This document shows, in pieces, positions 17,777-27,518 of a DNA stretch of 64,000 bases. Below the pieces are notes generated by a model. The model ran no database searches. It had not been told where the DNA came from and saw nothing but the letters and a program-made list of their open reading frames with translations. How positions within the stretch are numbered: the first letter of the stretch is position 1; each line of letters starts with the position of its first letter. Source of the DNA: JABSOG01 sp965277695. GTDB taxonomy: Bacteria > Pseudomonadota > Gammaproteobacteria > Enterobacterales > Alteromonadaceae. The translations under genes were made by a program, and so were the position numbers. The stretch spans positions 124,001-188,000 of the forward strand of contig CBDIDQ010000063.1 in assembly GCA_965277695.1 (NCBI GenBank), in the 5' to 3' direction.

Positions 17777-17803
17777 TATGACACCTGTCTGCTTTTTATT
17801 GTG

Positions 17804-18774
17804 CTATTTATTCTTGTCTTTATCCGTTTCACGTTCGTTCGGCTGATCTTTTCGCGTGGTAATACGAATACCACCAGAAGGTAACGCGATTACCTGAATT
17901 TCTTTATAGTCTGTATTTTCACTGGTGTTTACTGCCTTTTTTTCTGTGGTTTTATCAGGTTCAAACACTGGTATCTCCAGCGCATATTTTGACAAAGCAA
18001 TAACCACTTTTCTATTCTCTGCCCGCCCCTGTGCAATGGTGTTATCTGCAAAAGGCGAGTACTGACCATATCCTTCAATCGCCATTCGTGCCGGATTGAT
18101 TTTCAAAGCTTGCAGCATTCTTAATGCCACCATCGCTCTGGCCACCGACAACTCCCAATTAGACGGATAGATTTCAGTGGCTATCGGTCTATCGTCAGTA
18201 TATCCCCTGATACGAATGTAATTACTCACAGGTCCAATAATGCTGCTAATTTCTTTCATCACCAATTGTGCAGATTTTGTCGCAGAGGCACTACCACCAA
18301 CAAACAACAACCCACTGTTAATTCAATGGTTAACCAATCCTCAGTCCGTTCAACCTCAGCATAACCATTTTCAACCAAATCAAACAACGCATCTTTTAAC
18401 TCAGCTTCCATCGACGCCAGCGGACTACCGACTTTCTTCTCGGCAACCTCTGATAGCTGAATATCATCTTCAAGCAATTCAGGGCCTTTTTCCTCTTGTA
18501 ATGAAGTCCCATGCAAGTTAAATGAGGTATCGGCAGGCTCATTATGAATAAGTAACCCTTCACCAACAACTCCTTTACCTTCAACACCTTTGACTTCAAA
18601 TACTTTACCAAGCGTTTCAGACAACACTTGATACTCTTCTTCCTTGACGATAGCCATCGCATACAAAACCACAAACAAAGCAAACATCAGTGTCATATAA
18701 TCAGCATACGACACCAACCAACGATCCAGTGATTCATGTTCCTGCGATTCGTGACGCTGCTTATATCGATACAT
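17804..18774 (-). pseudogene. motD: MotB-type stator protein (MotD), interrupted by a 1-bp deletion
   Basis: MotD, a MotB homologue, anchors the stator to peptidoglycan. The N-terminal part has the plug/TM segment with the essential Asp region (RWLVSYADYMTLMFALFVVLYAMA). The C-terminal part is an OmpA-like peptidoglycan-binding domain (IRIRGYTDDRP, NWELSVARAM, GYGQYSP). The frame breaks near 18318: the first frame reads WLTIELTVGCC and the second begins LLFVGGSASAT. Adding one A to a short A run restores WLTIELNSGLLFVGGSA. Both halves are otherwise well conserved, so this is either a very recent mutation or a sequencing error. ATG at 18774 lies 2 bp after motC. Confidence 0.85.
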
Positions 18775-18776
18775 AA

Positions 18777-19521
18777 TCAATCAATCTGATATGATGACAA
18801 TTTTAATTCGATACTGCGAGGTGACTCGCCATTGGCAATAGAGAACAATCCCTCTATTAACATTTCTTTATATAACATTTGCTGATAAATAAGATGCTTT
18901 AATTTATTAGCGACGGGTAAGTAGATAAAATTGGCAAAACCAACACCATATATAGTGGCAACAAAAGCAGTCGCAATCCCCAGCGCCAGCATCTCTGGGT
19001 TTTTTATATGGCTCATCGCCTGGATCAAGCCCAATACAGCGCCAATAATACCAACTGTAGGACTGTAACCGCCCATGGATTCATAGATCCTCGCTGAACG
19101 TATTCAGGTGCTCTTTCTGCAAGCTCAATTCTATATCCATTGCATCCCGGATCATCTCAGGCTCTACTCCATCAACCAATAAGTTGAGACCCTTACCGGT
19201 AAATTCATCTTCTTCGTTTAACGCTTCACTTTCCAACACCAAAAAACCATGTTGGCGTGATTCAGTAGCCCAATGAGAGATCCGCTCAATGCCCGTTTCG
19301 ACATCAATTTTTGGCGGGATAATCATCCATTTGAGTAAAGACAAACCTTTGATGAATTGTCTATCTGTCGACTGCAACATTACGGCACCAAGCGTGCCGC
19401 CAAAAACAATCACAAAAGCCGGTAGTTGAAATAACGTACTGATCACGCCACCTTCAACAATAAAACCACCGAGCACGGCAACCAGAGCTGTGACAAACCC
19501 CAGTACAGTGAGCTTATCCAT
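18777..19521 (-). pseudogene. motC: MotA-type stator protein (MotC), interrupted by a 1-bp insertion
   Basis: Proton- or sodium-conducting stator subunit. The first frame covers the first two membrane helices and cytoplasmic loop up to LQKEHLNTFS and then hits a stop at 19081. The second frame continues with RIYESMGGYSPTVGIIGAVLGL, the third and fourth helices, and the family ending NGESPRSIELKLSSY. Removing one base near 19092-19101 restores a continuous protein. Similarity and gene order (cheB-motC-motD-parC) match the MotC/MotD pair of Pseudomonas-like polar flagella. It overlaps cheB by 8 bp. Confidence 0.87.
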
Positions 19522-20796
19522 AACCCGCTTCTTTGATGATCTGATCAGCCATTTCGCTTAACGAAAAGTCTGCCTCGGTCAACCCCGCAGCAGACACCGC
19601 CTGAGGCATTCCATAAACCACACAGCTCTGTTCATCCTGAGCCCAAATTCTTGATCCCAGCTTTTTCAGCATTCTCGCCCCTTCCCTACCATCAGCGCCC
19701 ATGCCGGTTAATACCACAGCTAAAACCTGATCTTTATAAACTTTAGCAGCACTGCCAAAAGTAATATCAACGCTGGGTTTTATAGGTGATCCGTGCAGAA
19801 TCATCAGCCTTAATTTTGAGTTTTGCCGACTGAATAGTGCCGTCAATCAACATCTGTTTACCACCTGGCGCAAGGTAAGCCACACCCGGTTTCAACACAT
19901 CACCATCAGCAGCTTCTTTAACCGTAATTTTACACAGCGTATTAAGCCGAGAAGCAAACGCCGCTGTAAATGTGGCTGGCATGTGCTGAATTAACAAAAT
20001 AGGTTTAGGGTAGTTTTGTGGCAAAGCCGTCAATATCGTTTGCAGGGCAACCGGTCCACCTGTTGAAGTGCCAATGGCCAATAACTTAAAATCACCAATA
20101 CGCGAACTTTTTCGGCTCGTTGGTGCGGGGTTTGTTAACAGTCGGTTCTTTAACTGGTCTTTGAGCAGATGATATTTTTGGCTCCATGGCACTGGCTGAT
20201 TTACGTGGGTTACGAGCTATGTCTTGCTGAGATGTGGTATTTCTTGATGTCGCACTAGCTCTGGCAGTAAACTTAGATTTGTCACTGGCAGGGAGCGCAG
20301 CTGATCTGGTACTGGTTTTGTTGGTTGAAGGCGTCACTGGGGCAGCAGATTCCACCACAGGTTTCGCTGTTGCTTGAGCCATCGGACGATTAAACGTCCG
20401 CTTTCGGGCAATGGCTTTAACCCGTTGTTGTAGAGTTTCCACCGCTTCATTTTTATCTCGGGCAATGTCTTCAAACTTTTTCGGCAAAAAGTCCAAAGCG
20501 CCAGCATCTAGTGCTTCCAATGTTGCTTTTGCGCCTTGATGTGTTAACGATGAAAACATCAATATCGGTGTCGGTGCCGCCTTCATTATCTCCCGAACAG
20601 AAGTGATCCCATCCATGACCGGCATTTCAACATCCATAGTGATCACATCGGGTCTCAGTGCAATGGTTTTTTCAATCGCTTCTTTGCCATTGACCGCCGC
20701 ACCGACTACCTCCATGTCCTTATCCTGATTTATAATTTCGGTTACTCTACGTCTAAAGAAACTCGAATCATCTACTATAAGGACCTTGACACCCAT
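19514..20796 (-). pseudogene. cheB: Chemotaxis methylesterase CheB, two frameshifts
   Basis: CheB removes methyl groups from (and deamidates) chemoreceptors. The receiver domain (1-120) is intact, with VDDSSFFRRRV, phospho-Asp in ITMDVEMPVMDG and Lys in the DFLPKKF block. A long Ser/Thr/Lys linker follows. The frame breaks in a run of five A/T at 20108-20112, resumes through the catalytic GTSTGGPVALQ (Ser) and LIQHMPATFT (His), and breaks again in a four-T run at 19778-19781. It resumes at YKPSVDITFGSAAKVY and VVLTGMGADGREG (catalytic Asp). Removing one base at each run gives a normal full-length CheB. Both errors are in homopolymers. Confidence 0.9.
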
Positions 20797-20820
20797 GAAT
20801 TTAATTCTCTTTAAGTTTTA

Positions 20821-23067
20821 CTATCTCAAGTAATTTTTAGAGGTATGTGCATAGTGTTTAAGCAAGTTCGGCACATCCAGTATCAGCGCAATTCCACCAT
20901 CAGAAGTAATTGTTGCTCCTGCCATTCCCGGGGTTCCCTGCAATAAGGCATCTAGTGGTTTAATCACCACTTCTTCCTGACCTATCAAAGAGTCAACCAC
21001 AAAACCAACCTGCTGATTGCTTATTTGGACAATAACAATATGCCCTTCATCTTGCATTCCCTGATTGGCACCATCTTTATTTAACCAATGTTTGAGATAA
21101 AATAACGGAATGGCTTTTTCTCGCACAATAATCGTTAATTGACCATCAACAATGTTGCTCTTAGTTAAATCTAAATGGAATATCTCGCTGACAGCAGCCA
21201 GCGGCAGTGCAAACGTTTGCTGTCCCACAACAACCATCAAGGTCGGTAAAATCGCCAACGTCAACGGCACTTTGATCTCTAATACAGTACCTTTACCGAG
21301 TTGTGAATCAATAAATACCGTACCATTAAGCTGGGTTATTTTGGTTTTCACCACATCCATACCCACGCCACGACCAGATATATCGGAGATCTCCACCTTA
21401 GTAGAAAAACCCGGTGCAAAAATCAAATTATAAGCATCATGATCTGCCATTCGAGCTGCTGAATCGGCATCAAGCACACCACGCTCTATGGCAATTTTCT
21501 TGAGCTTTTCAGGATCCATACCTGCACCATCATCTTCGATAGTTAGCAAAATATGATCACCTTCTTGAGAAGCCGACAGTTTAACTTTACCCGTTCTAGG
21601 CTTGTTAACTTTCTCCCGGTCATCCGGCATTTCAATACCATGGTCAACCGAGTTACGCACCAAATGCACCAAAGGATCAGCCAGTGCTTCAACCAGATTT
21701 TTATCTAAATCGGTTTCTTCACCAAACAGTTCCAAGGTAATTTCTTTTTTCAAACTTCGTGCTAAATCCCTGACCACCCTTGGGAAACGACCAAACACTT
21801 TTTTGATTGGTTGCATTCGGGTTTTCATCACCGCACCCTGTAAATCGGCGGTAACCACATCCAGATTAGAAATAGCTTTGGACATATCTTCACTTTCAAT
21901 CGATATACCTAGGCTAACCAAACGATTACGCACCAATACCAACTCACCCACCATATTCATGATTTGATCAAGTCGCTTAGTGTCGACCCTTACAGTGGTT
22001 TCGGTTTGTACCGCTTGTTGTGGCGCGGCTTTCGCTGCCGCAGGTGCAGCAGCCTTTTCGACTGGTTTTTCAACAGGTTTTGGTGGCGGCGGCTTAGGTG
22101 CCGCAGCAGGCTTAGGAGCAGCCGCTTTAGCAACAGCAGCCGCTTGTTTAGGCGGCGTGACAGCAGCCTCACCCAAAGGTCCTTTACCATGTCCATGCAA
22201 ATCATCTAACAAGGACTCAAATTCATCATCAGTGATTTCATCACCTGATTGTCCGCCAGCAGGCGCTGAAGGCTTAGCAGCTGGCGCTGGAGCAGGTGTT
22301 GGTGCCAACTCAGGCGCATCCTCTTGAAAGCTACCTTTACCATGTAATTCATCCAACAAAGCCTCAAAATCATCGTCGGTAATATCATCATTATTACCAG
22401 CTGACGCAGCAGCAGGTGGAGGAGGAGCCGGACTATCCGTTAATGTAGGGCCTTTGCCACTGCCATGTAATTCATCAAGCAAAGCTTCAAATTCGCCTTC
22501 ACTGATATCATCAATATCATCGGCACTCTGCGAAGGGCTTGATGATGGACTTGCCGTAGCAGCAGGCGGAGGCTCATTCATAGAATCAATTTCTATAAAT
22601 AAATCACCATCCATTTCAGGTTCACTTGCAGCGACAGGCGCAGGCGCACTAGTCGCAACAGCAGCATCAGAGCTGTAGTCGTCAGAACAAAAACCTCGTA
22701 ATGTTTCAATAATATTTGCATCGGCAGGTGTTAAAGGATCTCTGGCCTGCACTTGCGTAAACATGAAATTAATGGCATCCAATGCTTGCAAGATGGTATC
22801 CATTAAAATCGGGCTAACTTGTCGTTGCCCATTACGCAATAAATCAAACAGATTCTCAGCCTGGTGACAAACATCAACCAGTTCATTCAGTGCCAAAAAT
22901 CCGGCACCGCCTTTAACAGTATGGAATCCCCTGAATATGGCATTAAGCAAATCCGAATCATCCGGATTATTTTCCAACTCAACCAATTGTTCAGAGAGTA
23001 ACTCAATAATTTCACCGGCTTCAACCAGGAAATCTTGTAAAATATCTTCATCCATATCAAAGCCCAT
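20821..23067 (-). CDS. cheA: Chemotaxis histidine kinase CheA with three internal LID-like repeats
   Basis: The 748-residue kinase has an Hpt/P1 domain with the phosphorylated His at about 49 (GFHTVKGGAGF) and dimerisation segment P3 (TKRLDQIMNMVGELVLVRNRL). The ATPase P4 has boxes HLVRNSVDHGIE, DDGAGMD and GRGVGMDVV, and a CheW-like P5 ends the protein. No typical CheY-binding P2 is recognised. Instead a long Ala/Pro linker (about 135-350) holds three copies of an acidic helix motif (roughly E-FEALLDELHG-GKG) at 186-206, 228-245 and 276-296. In Vibrio a linker region called LID binds ParP, and these repeats may serve that role given the adjacent parP. Confidence 0.95.
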   Translation of the reverse strand: MGFDMDEDILQDFLVEAGEIIELLSEQLVELENNPDDSDLLNAIFRGFHTVKGGAGFLALNELVDVCHQAENLFDLLRNGQRQVSPILMDTILQALDAINFMFTQVQARDPLTPADANIIETLRGFCSDDYSSDAAVATSAPAPVAASEPEMDGDLFIEIDSMNEPPPAATASPSSSPSQSADDIDDISEGEFEALLDELHGSGKGPTLTDSPAPPPPAAASAGNNDDITDDDFEALLDELHGKGSFQEDAPELAPTPAPAPAAKPSAPAGGQSGDEITDDEFESLLDDLHGHGKGPLGEAAVTPPKQAAAVAKAAAPKPAAAPKPPPPKPVEKPVEKAAAPAAAKAAPQQAVQTETTVRVDTKRLDQIMNMVGELVLVRNRLVSLGISIESEDMSKAISNLDVVTADLQGAVMKTRMQPIKKVFGRFPRVVRDLARSLKKEITLELFGEETDLDKNLVEALADPLVHLVRNSVDHGIEMPDDREKVNKPRTGKVKLSASQEGDHILLTIEDDGAGMDPEKLKKIAIERGVLDADSAARMADHDAYNLIFAPGFSTKVEISDISGRGVGMDVVKTKITQLNGTVFIDSQLGKGTVLEIKVPLTLAILPTLMVVVGQQTFALPLAAVSEIFHLDLTKSNIVDGQLTIIVREKAIPLFYLKHWLNKDGANQGMQDEGHIVIVQISNQQVGFVVDSLIGQEEVVIKPLDALLQGTPGMAGATITSDGGIALILDVPNLLKHYAHTSKNYLR

Positions 23068-23137
23068 GCAATGATACCCCTTCTAAAAGCCTAAACTTGA
23101 TAATAAATCATCGACATCATCTTGATCCGCTACTACA

Positions 23138-23827
23138 TCATCTCCTTTCTTCGGCATTCATGATGGGCCCTTCGGCCTGATGTGCTTGTTCGATCTGAAT
23201 TTGTTCTTCTTCTACCGTTGTTTCTGTCACACCAAAAACAGTCAGCAAATGAACCAGGCTTTCTTCGACCTCTCTGACCAGTTCGATGACCCTGCGGATC
23301 ACCTGCCCAGTCAAGTCTTGAAACCCTTGTGCCATTAATATTTCGTTGAGCAAGATGTGTAGTTGAGCCGTGTCCTGCTCAGCGTATTCGACGAAATCAT
23401 CAACCTTGTGACACAATGATTTAAATTCCCCGACATCCAGATCTCGACTCATCAGCCGCGCCCAAACCGGTTTGATGGCACTAAGGTCCTGACACAACTT
23501 GTCAGCCAGTGGTAAGCCGGTATCAATTGCATCCATAGTGGTATTAGCTGCTTGTTCAGTCAGATTAATCACATAACTGAGCCGTTCTTGAGCATCTGGA
23601 ATATCCTCGTTTGCCATGTTAGCAATCCGGGAATCCAACTGGAAGTTGGTTAAAGAATCATGCAACTGCCGAGTCATCTTTCCAATTTCAGAAAAAAGCT
23701 CGCCAGTATCTTTGGTTTGAGCGCTCGCCAAAACCATATCAGCAGCTTCCTGATCACCTTTTTCAAGATATTCGACCAGCTGCCTGGCTTGCTCCAGGCT
23801 TATTATTGGGACAGCAATCACTGACAT
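23138..23827 (-). CDS. cheZ: Chemotaxis phosphatase CheZ, C-terminal peptide shifted out of frame
   Basis: CheZ dephosphorylates CheY-P. The helical core is intact and includes the active-site region around LMAQGFQDLTGQVIRRV (catalytic Gln). The open frame ends with NAEERR, but the next frame encodes DDVVADQDDVDDLLSSLGF and a stop at 23083. That peptide is the conserved CheY-binding tail of CheZ. One extra base near 23143-23150 explains the break, and the restored gene would span 23083-23827. As read, the protein would lack its CheY-docking peptide. Confidence 0.88.
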   Translation of the reverse strand: MSVIAVPIISLEQARQLVEYLEKGDQEAADMVLASAQTKDTGELFSEIGKMTRQLHDSLTNFQLDSRIANMANEDIPDAQERLSYVINLTEQAANTTMDAIDTGLPLADKLCQDLSAIKPVWARLMSRDLDVGEFKSLCHKVDDFVEYAEQDTAQLHILLNEILMAQGFQDLTGQVIRRVIELVREVEESLVHLLTVFGVTETTVEEEQIQIEQAHQAEGPIMNAEERR

Positions 23828-23848
23828 GTTAATATCCTTTGAACAGGG

Positions 23849-24220
23849 TTAACCTAAACGTTCAAACACTTTGTCTAGTTTTGTTTTTAAGGTGCCAGCG
23901 GTAAACGGTTTAACAATATAACCATTTACACCCGCTTGTGCTGCCGCAATGATCTGTTCTTTCTTAGCCTCGGCCGTTACCATTAACACCGGAATATGCT
24001 TCAAATTGTCATCGGCCCGAATGGCCCGAAGCAAATCAATACCCTGCATTCCCGGCATATTCCAGTCAGTGACAACAAAATCGAAATCACCGCCCTGAAG
24101 CATCGGTAATGCCGTACTGCCGTCGTCAGCTTCTGAAATATTGGTAAAACCAAGTTCTCTAAGCAAGTTTTTTATTATTCGTCTCATGGTAGAAAAATCA
24201 TCTACCACCAGTACTTTCAT
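23849..24220 (-). CDS. cheY: Chemotaxis response regulator CheY
   Basis: Single receiver domain of 123 residues with the acidic pocket DDFSTMRR, phospho-acceptor Asp in VVTDWNMPGMQG, the Thr/Ala switch VTAEAKKEQI and Lys in GYIVKPFTAGTL. CheY-P binds FliM to change rotor direction. The ATG at 24220 is preferred over an in-frame TTG at 24244 because family members start directly with MKVLVVDDF. It is the first gene of the che cluster after fliA, separated by about 130 bp. Confidence 0.96.
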   Translation of the reverse strand: MKVLVVDDFSTMRRIIKNLLRELGFTNISEADDGSTALPMLQGGDFDFVVTDWNMPGMQGIDLLRAIRADDNLKHIPVLMVTAEAKKEQIIAAAQAGVNGYIVKPFTAGTLKTKLDKVFERLG

Positions 24221-24349
24221 GTTTTTATCCAAAGCATCCTCCAACGAGGTTAATTTCTAATTTTAACACTGATTTCAACTCTACTTCTGAAACAATTTTA
24301 TGCGAACTTTAGATGTCTAATACAACTTGTGTCTCTCAACTCAAATCTA

Positions 24350-25067
24350 TTACACCCAAGCCTGCATCCGGGACTTCACTCGCATCATTGCCTGAGAGTG
24401 AATTTGACTAACACGGGATTCGCTGACTTCTAATACTTCACCAATCTCCCGCAAGTTTAATTCATCATCATAATACAACGATAACACCAGTGTTTCTCTC
24501 TCAGGTAATGACGCAATAGTATTGGACCAATGCCTTTTGAAATGCTGCTGATGCCATCCCCTCGAAAGGGACGTTCTGATGACCTTGACCATCTGCAACA
24601 ATCACATCCTCAGTCACGCCTAAATCCTCGATGCCGATGATTTTACCTGCACTGACTTCGTTAATCATATGATGGTATTCATCCAGCGTAATATCAAGTT
24701 TTTCAGCGACTTCAATGTCTTTGACATCTCGTCCAAACTCTGCTTCAAGCTCAGCGATGGTGTTAGCAACTAACCTGCCATTACGATGAACCGATCTCGG
24801 CGTCCAGTCGCCACGACGAATTTCGTCAAGCATGGAGCCTCTGATGCGGATCCCCGCATAGGTTTCAAAACTAGCCCCTTTGCCACCATCAAACTTTTTG
24901 CCCGCTTCAAGCAGCCCGATCATGCCCGATTGAATCAGATCATCCAACTGTACACTGGCAGGCAATCTCGCCAGCAAGTGTAACGCTATTCTTTTCACCA
25001 AACCAGCATGTCGTTCGACAAGCTGCTGCATCTGGTTACCTTTGCCGTATGCTGAAGCTTTACTCAC
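24350..25067 (-). pseudogene. fliA: Flagellar sigma factor FliA (sigma-28), 1-bp insertion
   Basis: FliA directs transcription of late flagellar and chemotaxis genes. Region 2 (LPASVQLDDLIQSGMIGLLEA, FETYAGIRIRGSMLDEIRRGDW) and region 3 are in one frame up to FQKALV. Region 4 (TIASLPERETLVLSLYYDDE, LNLREIGEVLEVSESRVSQ) is in the next. Removing one base around 24525-24538 joins them as FQKALSNTIASLPERE, the normal family reading. As read, the product loses the -35-recognising region 4. The GTG start at 25067 follows AAGAG and overlaps the end region of flhG. Confidence 0.9.
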
Positions 25068-25069
25068 AT

Positions 25070-26038
25070 TTATACTCTTGTTGCTGATGAACGACTTAAT
25101 AATTGCTCAACAAAAAAGGTTAAATTACCGACCGATTGGGTTGGCACCGGCCAAGTGACAATTCTCGCAGCCAGCGTACGATAGGCGATTGAAGCAGGAG
25201 ATTTTGGAAATGCCTCAACAATGGCCTTTTGTTTTCTGACCGACTTTCTGATGTTTTCATCAAAAGGAATGATCGCACTCAACTCCAATGCGACATCTAA
25301 AAAACGGTCAGTCACTTTAGTCAGTTTAGCAAATAACTCATGACCTTCACGCAGACTTCGCACCATATTAGCGGCAATTTTAAATTTAAATACTTGATGT
25401 TCACGATTTAATAATTTGATCAATGCATAAGCATCGGTAATAGAGGTAGGTTCGTCACATACCACCACTAAAATATCCTGAGCAGCACGAGAAAAACTCA
25501 ATACCATATCAGAAATACCAGCAGCAGTATCAACAATTAACACATCGTAAGCGCTACGTAATTCACCAAAAGCCCGGATTAAACCCGCATGTTCAGGCGG
25601 ACTGAGTTCAACCATGGATTGGGAGCCAGAGGTGGCAGGGACAATTTTAATACCAGCGGGACCAGTAACCAGAATATCATCTAGTTCACATTCGCCGCTA
25701 AGGACATGAGATAAGTTTTTTTCAACGCGTAAACCCAGCATGACATCACAATTAGCCAAACCTAAATCCGCATCAAGAACCAATACTTTTTTACCTTGTT
25801 GGCCTAATGCAATAGCCACATTCAAAGAGACATTGGTTTTACCCACTCCTCCTTTGCCACCGGTGACGGCGATAACTTTTATGGCATTGTTGACTGTCGT
25901 ATTCACTGCATTATTCACCAAATGGTCTGTTGTTGTATTTATTGTACTGTTTGTTGGGCTAACTTCACGCTTAATGGCATTACTTTGTCTCATTTTTCTC
26001 AGGCCACTTGCTTGATCAAGTACAGGGCTGTCAATCAT
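25070..26038 (-). CDS. flhG: Flagellar number regulator FlhG (FleN), MinD-like ATPase
   Basis: FlhG limits the number of polar flagella by acting with FlhF and by restraining FlrA/FleQ. The 322-residue protein has a MinD-type P-loop GGKGGVGKTNVSLN, a switch DADLGLANCDVMLGL and IVDTAAGISD. Its N-terminus is extended by about 50 residues, starting with a DQASGLRKM motif of the kind that activates the FlhF GTPase, followed by a low-complexity Asn/Thr stretch. The start overlaps flhF by 8 bp. Confidence 0.95.
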   Translation of the reverse strand: MIDSPVLDQASGLRKMRQSNAIKREVSPTNSTINTTTDHLVNNAVNTTVNNAIKVIAVTGGKGGVGKTNVSLNVAIALGQQGKKVLVLDADLGLANCDVMLGLRVEKNLSHVLSGECELDDILVTGPAGIKIVPATSGSQSMVELSPPEHAGLIRAFGELRSAYDVLIVDTAAGISDMVLSFSRAAQDILVVVCDEPTSITDAYALIKLLNREHQVFKFKIAANMVRSLREGHELFAKLTKVTDRFLDVALELSAIIPFDENIRKSVRKQKAIVEAFPKSPASIAYRTLAARIVTWPVPTQSVGNLTFFVEQLLSRSSATRV

Positions 26039-27497
26039 ACATTCCTACCGCTTGGGTTTCATTATCTGAATACCATTGATGTTGGTCGTGACTATTGAGT
26101 TTTAGTAAGGCTTCGGCTTTCTTGATAATCTCGCCACCGTCTGCTACATCAATATCTTCTGGGACTCTTTGCCCGTTTGTTACATACCCTATAGGTAACC
26201 CATTTTGAATCGCAATGCTAATTATTTCGCCCAAACTTAAACATTCGTCAATTTTGGTGAAAATACAACCAGCCAGTGGAATTTTTTTGAAATGAGTCAC
26301 GCTCTCCTGCAATACATTATATTGAACTGTAGCAGACAATACCAAATAACTCTTTATTTTTACACGAGAATTTTTCATTAAAGTCGTAAGTTGCTCGCAA
26401 AGCCTTATATCTCTTTGACTCATTCCGGCGGTATCAATCAAAATTAATTTGCGATTGCGCATCTGGTATAAAACATTGGCTAAATCTTCCGCATTCTTGG
26501 CTACTTTTACAGGACAACCGATTATTTTACCAAAGGTTGACAGTTGCTCATGTGCCCCAATTCGAAAAGTATCAGTAGTCACTAAACCGACCTGATCCGC
26601 CCCATGCTTTTGCGCAAAACGGGCCGCTAGCTTAGCAACTGTGGTGGTTTTTCCGACACCAGTAGGACCTATCAGTGCAAATACGCCGCCCCGTGTCAAT
26701 ATTTCGTTATTGGTGGTATGTAACTGACCATGGAGCATTTCAACCACTCTTTCCCATGCTTCGTGGTCCGGTAATCCATCAGGGACGAAACAAGCCAGTT
26801 GATCAGCGACTTGTTCGTTTAAACCCATTTGTTTCAGTTGGCTAATCAAAAAAGCCCGAGTGGGTTCCTTTCTTTCCATTTCTTGATACATCAAGCCAGA
26901 TACTTGATGTGTCAATAATTTGCGAATAGATTCCATCTCAGTTTTCATCATTTCCATTTGTTGACGTTGCAATTCAAAATCCGCGCTTTGTTGAGGAGGA
27001 TTGATTGGTGCTGCCGGGGCTACTTGTCGTGCTTGAGTCGCTTCTGGTTGTAAAAATGCAGGATTGAGTCGTGACTGATCATTGTGTTGTTTAATTTGTT
27101 GGTTTTGACGGCTCAGCAATGATGCCAAGCTATCTGCAACTGGCTCTTCCTCGACCGAAGGTTGCACTTGGCTGGTTTCACGATACATTCGAGCTGCTGG
27201 TCTTTCAGCAGGCTGCTGCTGTGGTTGCGAGATTGACTGAGACATGGCTTGAGATGCTGATTGAGGTGCAGCTTGAGATGCTGATTTGCCCATCATTTTG
27301 CCAATCGGCATTTGTACTTGCGGCTCAGGCTCAGCAGGGGCACGATTAGCCAAATCATTTTCATCAATAGCAGCAACCAACTCTATTCCGTCAGCCAGTT
27401 TTTTATTGGACATGATCACAGCCTCAGAACCCAGGGTTTCTTTGACTTCTTTTAATGCGGTTCTCATGTCTTTAGCAAAAAAGCGTTTAATTTTCAC
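26031..27497 (-). CDS. flhF: Flagellar placement GTPase FlhF (SRP-like)
   Basis: An SRP-family GTPase that marks the pole for flagellar assembly. The N-terminal B domain begins MKIKRFFAKDMRTALKEVKE and runs into a Gln/Ala/Pro-rich linker (about 80-180). The NG domain has G1 GPTGVGKTTTVAKLA, DTFRIGAHEQL, G3 LIDTAGMSQRD and G4 FTKIDE. GTG start with strong Shine-Dalgarno AAAGGAG six bases before it. Together with flhG it indicates a polar flagellum. Confidence 0.96.
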   Translation of the reverse strand: MKIKRFFAKDMRTALKEVKETLGSEAVIMSNKKLADGIELVAAIDENDLANRAPAEPEPQVQMPIGKMMGKSASQAAPQSASQAMSQSISQPQQQPAERPAARMYRETSQVQPSVEEEPVADSLASLLSRQNQQIKQHNDQSRLNPAFLQPEATQARQVAPAAPINPPQQSADFELQRQQMEMMKTEMESIRKLLTHQVSGLMYQEMERKEPTRAFLISQLKQMGLNEQVADQLACFVPDGLPDHEAWERVVEMLHGQLHTTNNEILTRGGVFALIGPTGVGKTTTVAKLAARFAQKHGADQVGLVTTDTFRIGAHEQLSTFGKIIGCPVKVAKNAEDLANVLYQMRNRKLILIDTAGMSQRDIRLCEQLTTLMKNSRVKIKSYLVLSATVQYNVLQESVTHFKKIPLAGCIFTKIDECLSLGEIISIAIQNGLPIGYVTNGQRVPEDIDVADGGEIIKKAEALLKLNSHDQHQWYSDNETQAVGMYD

Positions 27498-27518
27498 TTT
27501 TAGCTCCTTTTTATTGAG

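Noticed and set aside
19514..20796. Programmed ribosomal frameshifting in cheB
   Set aside because: The indels in cheB, motC, cheZ and fliA are extra bases and those in motD and topB are missing bases, with no slippery heptamer or stimulator seen. Mutation or sequencing error is simpler.
22206..22391. Frames on either strand opposite the cheA Ala/Pro linker (also 21964-22327)
   Set aside because: Shadows of a GC-rich, low-complexity region of cheA, not genes.
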